Shown: in pieces, positions 44,419 to 55,005 of the stretch
Layout of the letters: the number at the start of each line of letters is the position of its first letter
Position numbering within the stretch: the first letter of the stretch is position 1
NCBI GenBank assembly: GCA_003281315.1
Contig: QCCH01000002.1
Coordinates: 148,755 to 212,754 of the forward strand
DNA: 64,000 bases
Reading direction: 5' to 3'
From: Prochlorococcus sp. AG-347-K20
GTDB taxonomy: Bacteria > Cyanobacteriota > Cyanobacteriia > PCC-6307 > Cyanobiaceae
Position numbers and translations under genes: made by a program
Notes under the pieces: model-generated
Told to the model about the DNA's origin: nothing
What the model saw: the letters and a program-made list of their open reading frames with translations, nothing else
Database searches by the model: none

Positions 44419-45281
44419 AGTGGGACTTCTAAAGCAATTTTACCCAGCATTTGATTTCTATAATCTTCCAATAACCTATGAGACATTCTCCTTTTATCGC
44501 CTGAGGTATGTTTTGAAGCTGCTTCGTCGATCCATGCAGAAGGACTCTTAAAGCCTTTTGCAATATCAACTCCATATCTATTAGATATTTGTTTAACTGA
44601 GATATTCGCATTCTTATCTTTATTAAGAGTGGATATAATTTTGATAAATCCAATTGCAACACTTTCTATTTCATAAGCAGCTTCACCAATATCGTCACAC
44701 AGTGCAAGATTAAGTGCTGATTTTTGATCTTCTAAATTTGGGGGTATAACACCAGGAGCATCTAGCAGATCTATACCACTTTCTAATTTTATCCATCTCA
44801 AATTACGAGTCACGCCTGCTTTCCTAGCGCTATCTACAACTCTTTTTTTTGCAATTCTATTAATTAATGCTGACTTTCCTACGTTTGGAAAACCAAGTGT
44901 AAGGGCTCTAATTGGCCTAATTCGCATTCCTCTAGAGAGTCTTCTATCGTCGATTGACGACCTAGAATCTTTGGCTGACTTACAAATTTCTTTAATACCT
45001 ATTCCTCTTTTAGCATCACACCAAAGAGGATATTGATCTATAGCATTAAACCATTTATTCCAACTATTGATGGCATAAGGGGAGATCATGTCTGATCTAT
45101 TAATAACAAGAATATGTTTTTTATTATTTATCCATTTATTTAAGTGTGGATGTCCTGTTGACAAAGGAATTCGTGCATCTCTAACTTCTATAACTAAATC
45201 TACTTTATTGATGACTTCAGATAATTTCTTTTCTGCTTTTGCGATATGGCCTGGGTACCATTGAATTTTGGGTATGTCCAC
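44409..45281 (-). CDS. ylqF: Ribosome biogenesis GTPase (YlqF/RbgA)
   Basis: IQWYPGHIAKAEKKLSEVINKVDLVIEVRDARIPLS, GFPNVGKSALINRI. Confidence 0.93.
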   Translation of the reverse strand: MDIPKIQWYPGHIAKAEKKLSEVINKVDLVIEVRDARIPLSTGHPHLNKWINNKKHILVINRSDMISPYAINSWNKWFNAIDQYPLWCDAKRGIGIKEICKSAKDSRSSIDDRRLSRGMRIRPIRALTLGFPNVGKSALINRIAKKRVVDSARKAGVTRNLRWIKLESGIDLLDAPGVIPPNLEDQKSALNLALCDDIGEAAYEIESVAIGFIKIISTLNKDKNANISVKQISNRYGVDIAKGFKSPSAWIDEAASKHTSGDKRRMSHRLLEDYRNQMLGKIALEVPLWN

Positions 45282-45384
45282 TTCAATAAATCAAATAAAA
45301 TTTTTTGTATTCCTTTTAGTTTTTATAAGTTTCAAAAGTATTTACTTTTAAAGTTTAGTATAAATTTAATGACTAAAAAATTTT

Positions 45385-45390
45385 TATAAT
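45385..45390 (+). promoter_or_regulatory. Candidate -10 box (TATAAT) upstream of pgk
   Basis: Consensus TATAAT in the 215 bp divergent ylqF/pgk spacer; no clear -35. Confidence 0.25.
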
Positions 45391-45496
45391 CGTTAATTCT
45401 TAAAATTTATTAAGGCATAGGTAACAGTAACTACTTTTTAACCCAATAAGCCCAAATTAACGTTAGGGTCTTAAGATTAAAAATTAAGCTTGTTTA

Positions 45497-46705
45497 ATGT
45501 CAAAATTATCTCTTTCCAGTCTTGATAAGACACATTTAGAAGGAAAAAAAGTTCTTGTAAGAGTAGATTTTAATGTTCCATTAAATGAAGATGGTCAAAT
45601 AACTGACGATACGCGTATTCGTGCAGCGATCCCAACTATTGAATATCTTATTAATCATTCTGCAAAAGTTATTTTAGCTGCTCATTTTGGTAGACCAAAG
45701 GGTCAGGTAAATGAAAAAATGAGATTAACTCCAGTAGCAAAAAGATTAAGTGAATTGTTGGGGCAAAATGTTGCTCTTACTAACAGTTGTATTGGTGATG
45801 AAGCAGTTACACACTCAAATAGCTTATCTAATGGAGATGTTCTTTTACTTGAAAATGTTCGTTTTTTTGGTGAAGAAGAAAAGAACGACCTTGAGTTTGC
45901 AAAGAAATTAGCATCTCATGCAGATTTGTATGTAAATGATGCTTTCGGTGCTGCTCATAGAGCTCATGCTTCAACTCAGGGAGTTACTAATTATTTAAGT
46001 CCTTCAGTAGCTGGATTCCTTTTGGAAAAAGAATTGAAATACTTGCAAGGAGCAATAGATTACCCTATGCGTCCATTGGCAGCAATAGTTGGAGGATCAA
46101 AGGTTAGTAGCAAAATTGGAGTGCTCGATTCTTTATTAGATAAATGCGACAAAATTATGATTGGTGGAGGTATGATTTTTACTTTTTATAAAGCTAGAGG
46201 TCTAGATGTAGGAAAGAGCCTAGTGGAAGAAGATAAACTTGAGCTCGCTAAAGATTTAGAGGCAAAAGCAAAAGCAAAAGGAGTCGAATTATTATTACCC
46301 ACTGATGTTGTTTTAGCTAATGAATTTTCTCCTGATGCCGAAAGTAAAATATCTCAAATTGATTCAATTAGTGGCAATTGGATGGGTCTTGATATTGGTC
46401 CAGATTCTATTAAGGTTTTTCAGAATGCTCTTGCAGAATGTAAGACAATAATTTGGAATGGACCGATGGGTGTTTTCGAATTTGATAAATTTGCAGAAGG
46501 CACAAATGCAATAGCTACTACTCTTGCGGACTTAAGTGCTTTTTCTGAAGTTTGTACAATAATTGGTGGTGGAGATTCAGTCGCAGCAGTAGAGAAAGCA
46601 GGTTTAGCTGAGAAAATGTCTCATATATCTACTGGGGGTGGTGCTAGTTTGGAACTTTTAGAAGGTAAAATATTACCCGGTGTAGCTGCGTTAAACGATG
46701 CATAG
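45497..46705 (+). CDS. pgk: Phosphoglycerate kinase
   Basis: [49 protein letters not shown], 402 aa. Confidence 0.97.
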   Translation: MSKLSLSSLDKTHLEGKKVLVRVDFNVPLNEDGQITDDTRIRAAIPTIEYLINHSAKVILAAHFGRPKGQVNEKMRLTPVAKRLSELLGQNVALTNSCIGDEAVTHSNSLSNGDVLLLENVRFFGEEEKNDLEFAKKLASHADLYVNDAFGAAHRAHASTQGVTNYLSPSVAGFLLEKELKYLQGAIDYPMRPLAAIVGGSKVSSKIGVLDSLLDKCDKIMIGGGMIFTFYKARGLDVGKSLVEEDKLELAKDLEAKAKAKGVELLLPTDVVLANEFSPDAESKISQIDSISGNWMGLDIGPDSIKVFQNALAECKTIIWNGPMGVFEFDKFAEGTNAIATTLADLSAFSEVCTIIGGGDSVAAVEKAGLAEKMSHISTGGGASLELLEGKILPGVAALNDA

Positions 46706-46707
46706 GA

Positions 46708-47433
46708 CTATAGCTTATCAACAATATCAATGCTCTTGGTGAATGTTATTATCCCCTCAGGATGAGCTATAATACCTGACCATATTTGTATCCCCGGTGT
46801 TGAAGGAGCTCTTGTCATTTTGAAAATTCCACCTGATGATAACGGCTCCAGTAATATTTCTTGTTCAAAAAATGAATTAACTTGATGAGGTTTGATAGCT
46901 CCAGCAATAATCACTTCTTCAAGAGGTTTATTTAGAATAATGTCAATATCATATTTTGAACCAGTCAAAACTTTATCTGGAATTTTAAAACTAATATCTA
47001 TCTTCATATCGTCATTTCTAATTATTGTGAATAAATTTTTGATAATCCCTTCATCTATTTTCCCATTTAAAATAGTTACTAAATAATCAAAATTAGATTC
47101 GAGTATTTGTATTTCTCCATTAACCATTTTTTTTCCAGAAACTTTTATTCGCAAAACATCTTTATTCGGAATGTTGGATTTTAATCTTTTGATTTTCCAT
47201 TTGCTATCAGGGAAATCATTAATAATCTTTGAAAATTGTTTTTCTATATTTTGTTTATCTGCATTTCTAAAATTTTCCTTAATAAATTCTAAATCTCTAG
47301 CATTTAAAGAGTTTTCTAGATTTCTTATAAAATCAACTTTTAAAGTTTTCGTTATTGCTGAATATGGAATAATGAGATAAATAAATAAGTAGAGAGAGAC
47401 TCCTATATTTTTGAATAAGTTTAAATTAAACAT
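46708..47433 (-). CDS. Hypothetical exported protein
   Basis: 241 aa ORF with hydrophobic N-terminus (ISLYLFIYLIIPYSAI-like); divergent 41 bp from murG. Confidence 0.6.
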   Translation of the reverse strand: MFNLNLFKNIGVSLYLFIYLIIPYSAITKTLKVDFIRNLENSLNARDLEFIKENFRNADKQNIEKQFSKIINDFPDSKWKIKRLKSNIPNKDVLRIKVSGKKMVNGEIQILESNFDYLVTILNGKIDEGIIKNLFTIIRNDDMKIDISFKIPDKVLTGSKYDIDIILNKPLEEVIIAGAIKPHQVNSFFEQEILLEPLSSGGIFKMTRAPSTPGIQIWSGIIAHPEGIITFTKSIDIVDKL

Positions 47434-47474
47434 ATTTATTATTTATTATTTTTATTCTACTAATTTGAGTTTTT

Positions 47475-48566
47475 ATGTCTAAAAAAAATAATTTATTAGT
47501 TGCAGCAAGTGGAACAGGAGGCCATATTTTTCCAGCTTTAGCAGTTTCTAAAGAGGTAGAAGATGAATGGAATATTCATTGGTTAGGGGTTCACCAAAGA
47601 CTGGATGCAAATTTTATTCCCTCAAAATATAATTTAACGACTTTGAATATGAAGACACCAAGAAAAAATATTTTTTTGTTTTATCAATATATAGAAATCT
47701 TAATATCAACTTTTCAAATAATTAGGATCTTAAAAGAAAAAAAAATTGACTTGGTTTTTACGACTGGAGGTTATATATCTGCTCCTACTATTGTTGCTTC
47801 AAAATTTCTCAGGATACCTGTCATTATTCATGAATCCAATTTAATTCCAGGAATGGTTACGAAATATTTTGGTTTTTTGTGTAACTATGTTCTTTTAGGA
47901 TTTAAGAAAACAAATTCTTATTTAAGAAATTGTAAAACTATTTTCACTGGTACTCCTTTAAGACAACAATTCTATAAATCAAATCCCTTGCCAGAATGGG
48001 CGCCAAAAGGAAAAGGACCTCTTTTGATTGTTATGGGAGGTAGTCAAGGAGCAAAAGCTATAAATCAAATTCTTTACGACTCTCTGGAATTTTTAATTAA
48101 AAAAAAGTTTCGCATAGTTCATATTATTGGAGAATGTAATCAACAATCCTTTCAAGTAAAAAATTCCAAAAATTATGTTCAAAAGAAATTTACTAATGAA
48201 ATCGCAGCTTTAATTCAAAACTGTGATCTTGTAATATCACGATCTGGATCAGGAACCATAAATGAACTAATAGATACTGAGAAGCCCTCAATTTTAATTC
48301 CATATCCTTATTCTAAAAATAATCACCAGGAGAAAAATGCAATGATTCTTGCTCAAAGTGGAGGCTCAGTTTTAATTAATCAAAATAATATTTCTAAAGA
48401 AGTTTTTGAAGAAACTCTAGAAAGAATTTTTAAAATAAAATTTAAAAATGGAAAAAATTATTACGAAATATTAGATCTTATGAAGAAGAATATGAAAAAT
48501 AATAATAAAATTAAATCTACAACTGAGATTAAAAAATTTTTAAATTATTTTTTAAAAGAATTTTGA
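47475..48566 (+). CDS. murG: UDP-N-acetylglucosamine-N-acetylmuramyl-(pentapeptide) pyrophosphoryl-undecaprenol GlcNAc transferase
   Basis: AASGTGGHIFPALAVSKE, HESNLIPGMVTKYF, SRSGSGTINELI. Confidence 0.93.
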   Translation: MSKKNNLLVAASGTGGHIFPALAVSKEVEDEWNIHWLGVHQRLDANFIPSKYNLTTLNMKTPRKNIFLFYQYIEILISTFQIIRILKEKKIDLVFTTGGYISAPTIVASKFLRIPVIIHESNLIPGMVTKYFGFLCNYVLLGFKKTNSYLRNCKTIFTGTPLRQQFYKSNPLPEWAPKGKGPLLIVMGGSQGAKAINQILYDSLEFLIKKKFRIVHIIGECNQQSFQVKNSKNYVQKKFTNEIAALIQNCDLVISRSGSGTINELIDTEKPSILIPYPYSKNNHQEKNAMILAQSGGSVLINQNNISKEVFEETLERIFKIKFKNGKNYYEILDLMKKNMKNNNKIKSTTEIKKFLNYFLKEF

Positions 48567-49669
48567 ATTTCATGACATAAAATAGTGTTATTTTTTTTAC
48601 TCTGCAAACTTATTCTTGCCCACTTTTCGTCAAGAAATCTAAATGAAGTGCATTCTCTAAGCAATATTCCCTTATTTTCTAGGTATTTTATATTTGGCGA
48701 CAATGATGTTTTACTTTCTATTAAAAAAAAGTTGGTTGAAGAGTTATGAACCTTAAGGGTTTCTATTTTTGATAATTTTTCACTTACTCTCTTTCTTTCA
48801 ATATTTATCCAGTGGTGAATCTGCCTTGTCCATTTTTCATAGAATTTCTTGTTACTTAGTAATTCAATTCCGGCTTTGATAGCAAAGGAATTTAAAGGCC
48901 AAGGATCTCTATTATTTTTCCATTGCTTAAGTGTTTTTGATGAGCCAATAACGTAACCTAGTCTAAGTCCTGGAATATTAAAGATTTTGGTTAAGCTTCT
49001 CAAGACTAGTAAATTATCATATTTTTTGATTAATGGTATTAAAGATTCTTTTTCTCCATTAGGTGTTATCGATAAGAAAGCCTCATCACAAATAACTAAT
49101 TTATATTTTTTTATAATTTTCTCTAATGAATACTTTCCCCACAATTGGCCGGTAGGGTTATGTGGATTTGTTATCCAAATAACATCACCTTTAGGATGAA
49201 GCGGAAATGATTGAGGAAAAACATTTCCCCAGTTTTTTGGTAATTCGCAATGAATGAAATTGCTATTCCAAAAATTTAAAGATCTCTCATAATCCACAAA
49301 GCTTGGAGAGGGAATACAACTTATTCCAAATTTGGATGCTTCATACCCTGCCCAGGTGATTAGCTCAGAAGCTCCATTCCCAGGCAATATATTGTCTGAA
49401 TTTATCCCATGAAATTTGCCAATTATTTCTTTCAAATCACTCAAGTTTCCTTCAGGGTAATATCTAAATCCAAGATTCTTAATTTCCGCATTTAATGAAT
49501 CTATTAGTATTTGAGGGGGATCAAAAGGTACTAATGAGGCACTTGCGTCAACGATTTCAGAGGGCAATAAATTTAATTTCTTTGCTTTTTCATATACGTT
49601 TCCTCCATGCTTTAAGTTTGATGATTGCATGGCTAATCTTTTGTAATTATTAGGTTCCGATTTATTCAT
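48545..49669 (-). CDS. PLP-dependent aminotransferase, CobC/HisC-like
   Basis: VDASASLVPFDPP, WITNPHNPTGQLWG, SLTKIFNIPGLRLGYVIG. Confidence 0.82.
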   Translation of the reverse strand: MNKSEPNNYKRLAMQSSNLKHGGNVYEKAKKLNLLPSEIVDASASLVPFDPPQILIDSLNAEIKNLGFRYYPEGNLSDLKEIIGKFHGINSDNILPGNGASELITWAGYEASKFGISCIPSPSFVDYERSLNFWNSNFIHCELPKNWGNVFPQSFPLHPKGDVIWITNPHNPTGQLWGKYSLEKIIKKYKLVICDEAFLSITPNGEKESLIPLIKKYDNLLVLRSLTKIFNIPGLRLGYVIGSSKTLKQWKNNRDPWPLNSFAIKAGIELLSNKKFYEKWTRQIHHWINIERKRVSEKLSKIETLKVHNSSTNFFLIESKTSLSPNIKYLENKGILLRECTSFRFLDEKWARISLQSKKNNTILCHEIQNSFKK

Positions 49670-49684
49670 TATTCATTTTCTTTG

Positions 49685-50854
49685 TTATTCAATCCATTTT
49701 AAATCTGATCCAATGGCTTCTTTTATATTTGATAATTTATGGTTATTGAGTTGCTTGATAATTCCTTGAAGTATATCGGGTACTAATTTTGGACCCTTGT
49801 ATATCCATCCTGTATAAAGTTGAATTAATGATGCTCCAGAACAAATTCTTTCCCATGCTGACTCAGGACTATCTATTCCACCAACTCCAATTAAAATAAT
49901 CTTTTTATCAATATTATGAATGTGTTTTATTATTTGATTTGCTTTTTTTTGTAGAGGCCTGCCACTTAATCCTCCATTCTCTTCAGAAAGTAATAATCCG
50001 GTTTGCTTAATCTTTCTATTTTCGAGACCTAATCTATCTATGCTGGTGTTTGTAGCAATTATTCCATCGATGTTTTCCTCGATTATTAATTGGCAAATAT
50101 CTTCAATATCTTTAAAGCTTAAATCTGGCGCAATTTTGACAAATAATGGTGGACAATTGGCTAAGTTTTTAATTTCTTTAATAAGTTCTTTTAGAAGAAT
50201 TGGATCTTGCAACTTTCTTAGTCCTTCAGTATTTGGAGAACTTACGTTTATTGCTGCGTAATCACAATATGGAATTAATAATTTTAGAGAAGTTAAATAG
50301 TCATCCTTTGCTTGAGATAAATCTGTAATTTTAGACTTACCAAAATTTATCCCTAAACAAATATTCTTTCTATTTTTTTTAAACTCAATTCCTTGTTCGA
50401 CAAAGTTTTTAACTAGATTTTCAGCACCATTGTTATTGAAACCCATTCTATTTAATGCTGCCTCTTCTTCTGCTAATCTAAATAACCTTGGTTTGGGATT
50501 TCCATTCTGAGCAAATTTAGTTACCGTTCCAAGTTCAGCAAATCCAAAACCAAAATCTTTCCATATATTTGCGGCATTTCCATTTTTGTCAAAACCCGCG
50601 GCTAAACCAATTGGATTACAAAAATTTATTCCACATATGTTCTGAGTTAACCTTTTATCAACTACAGAAAATTCTTTATTTAGATTTTGTAAGATAGAAG
50701 CAACTATAGGCCAATTATATTTTCTTGAACTGAATGATAAGAGGCTAAGAGAAAAATTTGTTAAGTATTCTGCATCAATTCCAGAGTCTTTTTTTAATAC
50801 AGGGGTAATCAAGTTTTTATAAAGATTTTTAAATACCCCCTTCTGAACATTCAT
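49685..50854 (-). CDS. pyrD: Dihydroorotate dehydrogenase (quinone)
   Basis: NFCNPIGLAAGFDKNGNA, FGFAELGTVT, AINVSSPNTEGLRKLQ; ATG at 50854 chosen because it does not overlap rnhA. Confidence 0.94.
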   Translation of the reverse strand: MNVQKGVFKNLYKNLITPVLKKDSGIDAEYLTNFSLSLLSFSSRKYNWPIVASILQNLNKEFSVVDKRLTQNICGINFCNPIGLAAGFDKNGNAANIWKDFGFGFAELGTVTKFAQNGNPKPRLFRLAEEEAALNRMGFNNNGAENLVKNFVEQGIEFKKNRKNICLGINFGKSKITDLSQAKDDYLTSLKLLIPYCDYAAINVSSPNTEGLRKLQDPILLKELIKEIKNLANCPPLFVKIAPDLSFKDIEDICQLIIEENIDGIIATNTSIDRLGLENRKIKQTGLLLSEENGGLSGRPLQKKANQIIKHIHNIDKKIILIGVGGIDSPESAWERICSGASLIQLYTGWIYKGPKLVPDILQGIIKQLNNHKLSNIKEAIGSDLKWIE

Positions 50855-50859
50855 AAAAT

Positions 50860-51579
50860 TTAGGCTTCTTTTTTTTCTATTATCCAATATTTTTTATCTT
50901 TAGGAATCAATCTCCAATTACGCCATTCAAAAAGTGAATATTGTTTTATCTTTAAGTGGCTTTCTTCACCTAATAAGTTGTCTAGTTCAGGTGAACTTAA
51001 AAGGTACTTTTTTTCTGCAAATTTTTTAATTAATTCATTGCGGGAAAATAATTCCTGGATTTCTGCAGGTGCATTTTTTTCAAAAAATTCAACAGAGGAT
51101 TCTACTTTTTTTAAGTTATTTTCTATAGATATACCTTTGCTGTAATTAGTTGCAATTTTATCAACCCTATCATTTTGTTTATCCCCGCTATGACCTTTAA
51201 CATATTCCATTATCAGGCCATTAATTCTTAATTGATCAATTTTTTGCCATAGATCAAGATTTTGAACTGGTTTTCCTGAACTTGTTTTCCATCCATTTCT
51301 CTTCCAATTAATAATCCATTTTGTATAACCCTCTATGACATATTTACTATCAGTTCTTAGTTTAAAGTTCTCTTTTAATTGGTAGGTTTTTAATTTTTCA
51401 AGAGTTTTTATAGCCGCAGTGAGTTCCATTCTATTATTAGTAGTATTTTGCTCGGAACCACCTATTTCTAATTCGCTGTTATCGTCAAAAATTATTAAAC
51501 CGCCCCAACCACCTGGCCCTGGATTACCACTGCAAGCTCCATCAGTTGCGGCTTCAATCGCAATACTATCACTATTCAT
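50860..51579 (-). CDS. rnhA: Ribonuclease HI with about 90 aa C-terminal extension
   Basis: ATDGACSGNPGPGGWGGLI, NNRMELTAAIKTLE, LRTDSKYVIEGYTKWI, VKGHSGDKQNDRVD. Confidence 0.93.
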   Translation of the reverse strand: MNSDSIAIEAATDGACSGNPGPGGWGGLIIFDDNSELEIGGSEQNTTNNRMELTAAIKTLEKLKTYQLKENFKLRTDSKYVIEGYTKWIINWKRNGWKTSSGKPVQNLDLWQKIDQLRINGLIMEYVKGHSGDKQNDRVDKIATNYSKGISIENNLKKVESSVEFFEKNAPAEIQELFSRNELIKKFAEKKYLLSSPELDNLLGEESHLKIKQYSLFEWRNWRLIPKDKKYWIIEKKEA

Positions 51580-51587
51580 AATTTTTG

Positions 51588-51612
51588 AAGCCGATATTAA
51601 GGTTATCGGCTT
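51588..51612 (-). repeat. Stem-loop between rplL and rnhA
   Basis: AAGCCGATA-ttaaggt-TATCGGCTT, perfect 9 bp stem; A/T tracts outside a single mismatch could extend it. Confidence 0.65.
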
Positions 51613-51626
51613 GAAAAAATGTACTC

Positions 51627-52022
51627 TTACTTAAGTGTAACTTTACCGCCAGCTTCTTCAATCTCTTTCTTTAAAGATTCGGCATCTGCTTTAGCAATTC
51701 CTTCTTTTACTGTTTTTGGTGCAGATTCAACAAGTGTTTTTGCATCGCCAAGACCTAGACCAGTTGCATTTCTAACAACCTTAAGGACTTTGATTTTTGC
51801 AGATGCATCAAAGCTTTCGAGAACCACATCAAATTCAGTTTTTTCTTCAGCAGCGCCACCATCTGCGTCACCGCCAGCTGCTCCTGGAGCTGCCATTACT
51901 ACACCTGCAGAAGCTGCAGCAGATACACCAAAAGCCTCTTCAATTTGCTTTACAAGCTCAGATGCTTCTAAAAGTGATAGAGATTTTAAAGATTCAAGAA
52001 TTTCTTCAGTTTTTGCGGACAT
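51627..52022 (-). CDS. rplL: 50S ribosomal protein L7/L12
   Basis: [49 protein letters not shown]. Confidence 0.97.
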   Translation of the reverse strand: MSAKTEEILESLKSLSLLEASELVKQIEEAFGVSAAASAGVVMAAPGAAGGDADGGAAEEKTEFDVVLESFDASAKIKVLKVVRNATGLGLGDAKTLVESAPKTVKEGIAKADAESLKKEIEEAGGKVTLK

Positions 52023-52050
52023 TTTCTTAAAAGTTAATTAGGTTTTGAAT

Positions 52051-52578
52051 TTAGGATTCTGATTTTTCAGAATGTTGTTTAAGTGATCTAGCAAGTCCAG
52101 AAGGTACTTCATTAATAGAGATCGCAATTTTTGTTGCAACGCCATTAAGAGCGCCAGCAATTTTTGCCATCAATACTTCTTTAGATGGAAGACTTGCAAT
52201 TTCTTTTATTTCAGAATCGCGTAGAAGTCTGCCTTCAAATAAAGCTCCTTTGGTTTCGGATTTTTTGGTGTCTTTTTGAAAAGATTGGATAGCTTTTACA
52301 GCACCACCAACATCTTCTTTGATTAAGACAAAAGCATTTGTTCCGGTCAGTAAAGATTCAAGATCGTTCCAATTACTGTCTCCATCAATAGCTTTACGCA
52401 TTAATGAATTTTTAGTAACTTTGCAAATGCCATTAGTTGTTTGCAATCTAGATCGCAAATCTGACATCTCTTTGATAGTTAAACCTTTATAGTCAAGAAC
52501 CACAGCCATTTCCGAGTCGTTTAGTAGAGATTTAATCTCAGTAACGATTTGTTGCTTATTCTCTAGTGTTCGGCCCAT
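52051..52578 (-). CDS. rplJ: 50S ribosomal protein L10
   Basis: [42 protein letters not shown]. Confidence 0.96.
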   Translation of the reverse strand: MGRTLENKQQIVTEIKSLLNDSEMAVVLDYKGLTIKEMSDLRSRLQTTNGICKVTKNSLMRKAIDGDSNWNDLESLLTGTNAFVLIKEDVGGAVKAIQSFQKDTKKSETKGALFEGRLLRDSEIKEIASLPSKEVLMAKIAGALNGVATKIAISINEVPSGLARSLKQHSEKSES

Positions 52579-52768
52579 TGATGTTTTTTGGATCGTAATT
52601 TAGGGAGAGCAGGAAATGCGGCAAAGTCCTTTTAAAGAGGCCGCTTTTATTAGATCCAAAAAGAAATAATTTAAGACGAGTCCTCGGTAGGAATTAAAAA
52701 TTTAGAAAAACTAAATTAACCTACTTTCTTTGGCCGTATTATTGCAATTTAAATTATACTACAAAGAG
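52579..52768 (-). promoter_or_regulatory. L10 leader of the rplJ-rplL mRNA (core about 52671-52737)
   Basis: Minus strand GGCCAAAGAAAGTAGGTTAATTTAG...CTAAATTTTTAATTCCTACCGAGGACTCGTC: GTAGG/CCTAC and AATTTAG/CTAAATT pairings and CCGAGGAC segment, followed by a GCGGC/GCCGC stem (52618-52644). Confidence 0.7.
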
Positions 52769-53476
52769 TTACCCTTCAGATTGGTAATCTTGTACAGCAT
52801 TTATGTCTACTTGAACTGAAGGCCCCATTGTTGAAGTTACATAAAAAGTTTTCCAATACTTTCCCTTAGCTCCACTTGGTTTATTTTTATCAATTGATTC
52901 TTGTAAGGTTTTTAAATTGTCAAATAGAGCCTCTTTTGTGAAACTTGCTTTTCCAAAGCGGACATGAACTATTCCAGCCTTGTCTGCTCTAAATTCGAGC
53001 TTACCAGCTTTGAATTCTTTTATTGCATTAGCAATGTCATTAGTTACTGTCCCAGCTTTAGGATTAGGCATTAAACCTCTAGGACCTAAAACTCTTCCTA
53101 ATTTTGCAACCTTTGGCATCATATCTGGAGTTGCAATAAGTAGATCAAACTCCATATTTCCTTTGTTGATGCTTTCTACAAGATCTTCTTCGCCAAATAA
53201 ATCTGCACCAGCAGCCTTAGCTTTCGAAACATTCTCACCGCTTGTAATTACTGCAATTTTGATGCTTTGGCCAGTACCATGTGGTAATGCAACAGTGGTT
53301 CTTAATTGTTGATCAGTATATTTTGGATCGATACCTAAACGTATATGTGCTTCAATAGTTTCATCAAATTTTGCATTAGCATTTTCCTTGATGATACTAA
53401 GAGCTTCAAGTGGTGCGTAAATGCGATCTTCTATCTTTGTTGATAGAGCCGCCATTCTTTTGGATAGTTTTTTCAT
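52769..53476 (-). CDS. rplA: 50S ribosomal protein L1
   Basis: [39 protein letters not shown]. Confidence 0.97.
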   Translation of the reverse strand: MKKLSKRMAALSTKIEDRIYAPLEALSIIKENANAKFDETIEAHIRLGIDPKYTDQQLRTTVALPHGTGQSIKIAVITSGENVSKAKAAGADLFGEEDLVESINKGNMEFDLLIATPDMMPKVAKLGRVLGPRGLMPNPKAGTVTNDIANAIKEFKAGKLEFRADKAGIVHVRFGKASFTKEALFDNLKTLQESIDKNKPSGAKGKYWKTFYVTSTMGPSVQVDINAVQDYQSEG

Positions 53477-53542
53477 AATAATATTGGGTGCAAACGGTTA
53501 TTAATTAACCTCCCCTGAATAGTGCGCAATTTTGTCTTGAAC

Positions 53543-53968
53543 TCAATCAGTGATAGAGACGCCCATATTACGAGCAGTACCTTCTATTACTTTCATTGCT
53601 GATTCAACACTAGAACAGTTTAGATCAGGAAGCTTAGTTTTGGCTATTTCTTCTAATTGAGCTTTACTTATATTCCCAACAGAGCCTTTTGCGGATTCAC
53701 CTGATCCTTTCTCTATACCCGCTGCTTTTGTTATTAAGACGGAAGCAGGAGGTGTTTTTGTGATAAAAGTAAAGCTTCTATCTTCAAAAACAGAAATCTC
53801 AACTGGAATTACAAAACCTGCTTTATCTTGTGTCCTTGCATTGTATTCTTTACAAAATGCCATGATATTGACACCATGTTGTCCTAAAGCTGGCCCTACA
53901 GGAGGAGCAGGATTTGCTTTACCTGCTTGTAAAGCAAGCTTGATAACTGCAACAATTTTTTTTGCCAT
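53543..53968 (-). CDS. rplK: 50S ribosomal protein L11
   Basis: [37 protein letters not shown]. Confidence 0.97.
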   Translation of the reverse strand: MAKKIVAVIKLALQAGKANPAPPVGPALGQHGVNIMAFCKEYNARTQDKAGFVIPVEISVFEDRSFTFITKTPPASVLITKAAGIEKGSGESAKGSVGNISKAQLEEIAKTKLPDLNCSSVESAMKVIEGTARNMGVSITD

Positions 53969-54035
53969 TAGATTAAATAATTTAAGCTGAAGTAGAAAAT
54001 CATAATTTTACTCGATAAACAAGAACAATTAGAAA

Positions 54036-54647
54036 TTAATTTTGTTTATTGATTTGGGAGAATTCTAATTCTACAGGAGTCTCGCGCCCAAATATTGAAA
54101 GTAATGCTTTTAATTTATTTCTTTCCCCGGAAACTTCTATAACTTCTCCCTGGAAATCCTTGAATGGACCACTAGTTACCATGATCCTATCTTTTTCTTC
54201 AATATCTAACTTGATTACAGCTTTTTTCTCTGATGCGCGCTTGAAGATTCTATTAACTTCTTGTCTGGATAATGGTCGAGGTTTGATATGACCTCTCGAT
54301 CTGCCGCTGCCTCTACCGTCTTCAGCACCGACAAAATTAATTACATTTGGAGTACTTTTTACAGCCATCATTGTATCTTCATCCAAAATCATTCTTACGA
54401 GGACATAACCTGGGAAAACTTTTTCTTCAGTAGTTTGTCTGCTTCCATCTTTTTTTAATTTAATTCCAGGAGTTTGGGGAATTTCAATTTCAATGATTCG
54501 ATTATTAACACCTAAAGTTACAGATCTTTGCTCAAGAGTCGCTTTCACTTTTTTTTCACAACTTGAAGCTACTTGAACTGCATACCATCTTGCGATGCTT
54601 GTATTTGCTTTTGAAGAAGCAAGGCTTGTAGTTAATTCATTACTCAT
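54036..54647 (-). CDS. nusG: Transcription termination/antitermination protein NusG
   Basis: RWYAVQVASSCEKKVKATLEQR, FPGYVLVRMILDEDTMMAVKSTPNVINFVG, SGPFKDFQGEVIEV. Confidence 0.95.
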   Translation of the reverse strand: MSNELTTSLASSKANTSIARWYAVQVASSCEKKVKATLEQRSVTLGVNNRIIEIEIPQTPGIKLKKDGSRQTTEEKVFPGYVLVRMILDEDTMMAVKSTPNVINFVGAEDGRGSGRSRGHIKPRPLSRQEVNRIFKRASEKKAVIKLDIEEKDRIMVTSGPFKDFQGEVIEVSGERNKLKALLSIFGRETPVELEFSQINKQN

Positions 54648-54700
54648 TTTTTTTCTGGAAGCTTAATTAAGATCTTTATTAATGGATATTCAGGGATAAT

Positions 54701-54943
54701 TCAACCAAAAATTTGAGAGGCTGCCCATCCATAGAATCTACTGACAGAAGCAATAGCTGCTGCAGAAAAGGATACCATAATTATAACTGCTACTGATTCG
54801 CTAAAAAGTTGTTGTTTGTTTGGCCACACGACAAGTTTAAGCTCATCGTAAGTAGATCTAAAAAAATTATTCTTTTTTTTAGGCTCTTTAAAGTCAGGAG
54901 AATCCTTTTTAAGAGGTTCTTTATTAGTAGTAGGACTTGTCAC
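54701..54943 (-). CDS. secE: Preprotein translocase subunit SecE
   Basis: FFRSTYDELKLVVWPNKQQLFSESVAVIIMVSFSAAAIASVSRFYGWAASQIFG. Confidence 0.92.
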   Translation of the reverse strand: MTSPTTNKEPLKKDSPDFKEPKKKNNFFRSTYDELKLVVWPNKQQLFSESVAVIIMVSFSAAAIASVSRFYGWAASQIFG

Positions 54944-55005
54944 AAAATTTTTTTCTAAATTAAGCTTTACGCTTTAGTTTTTATTTTAGCTTATTGATTT
55001 ACTCC

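Noticed and set aside
46258-46285. Short AAAGCA repeat in pgk
   Set aside because: Three imperfect units encoding a Lys/Ala helix (AKAKAKG) within conserved pgk
51619-52041. 140-aa plus-strand ORF (and 51797..52030) covering rplL
   Set aside because: Shadow ORF antisense to a highly codon-biased, Ala-rich ribosomal protein gene; low-complexity Ser/Ala/Pro translation and no known family
52980-53312. 110-aa ORF antisense to rplA, and 53760..53990 antisense to rplK
   Set aside because: Mirror-frame artefacts of conserved ribosomal genes
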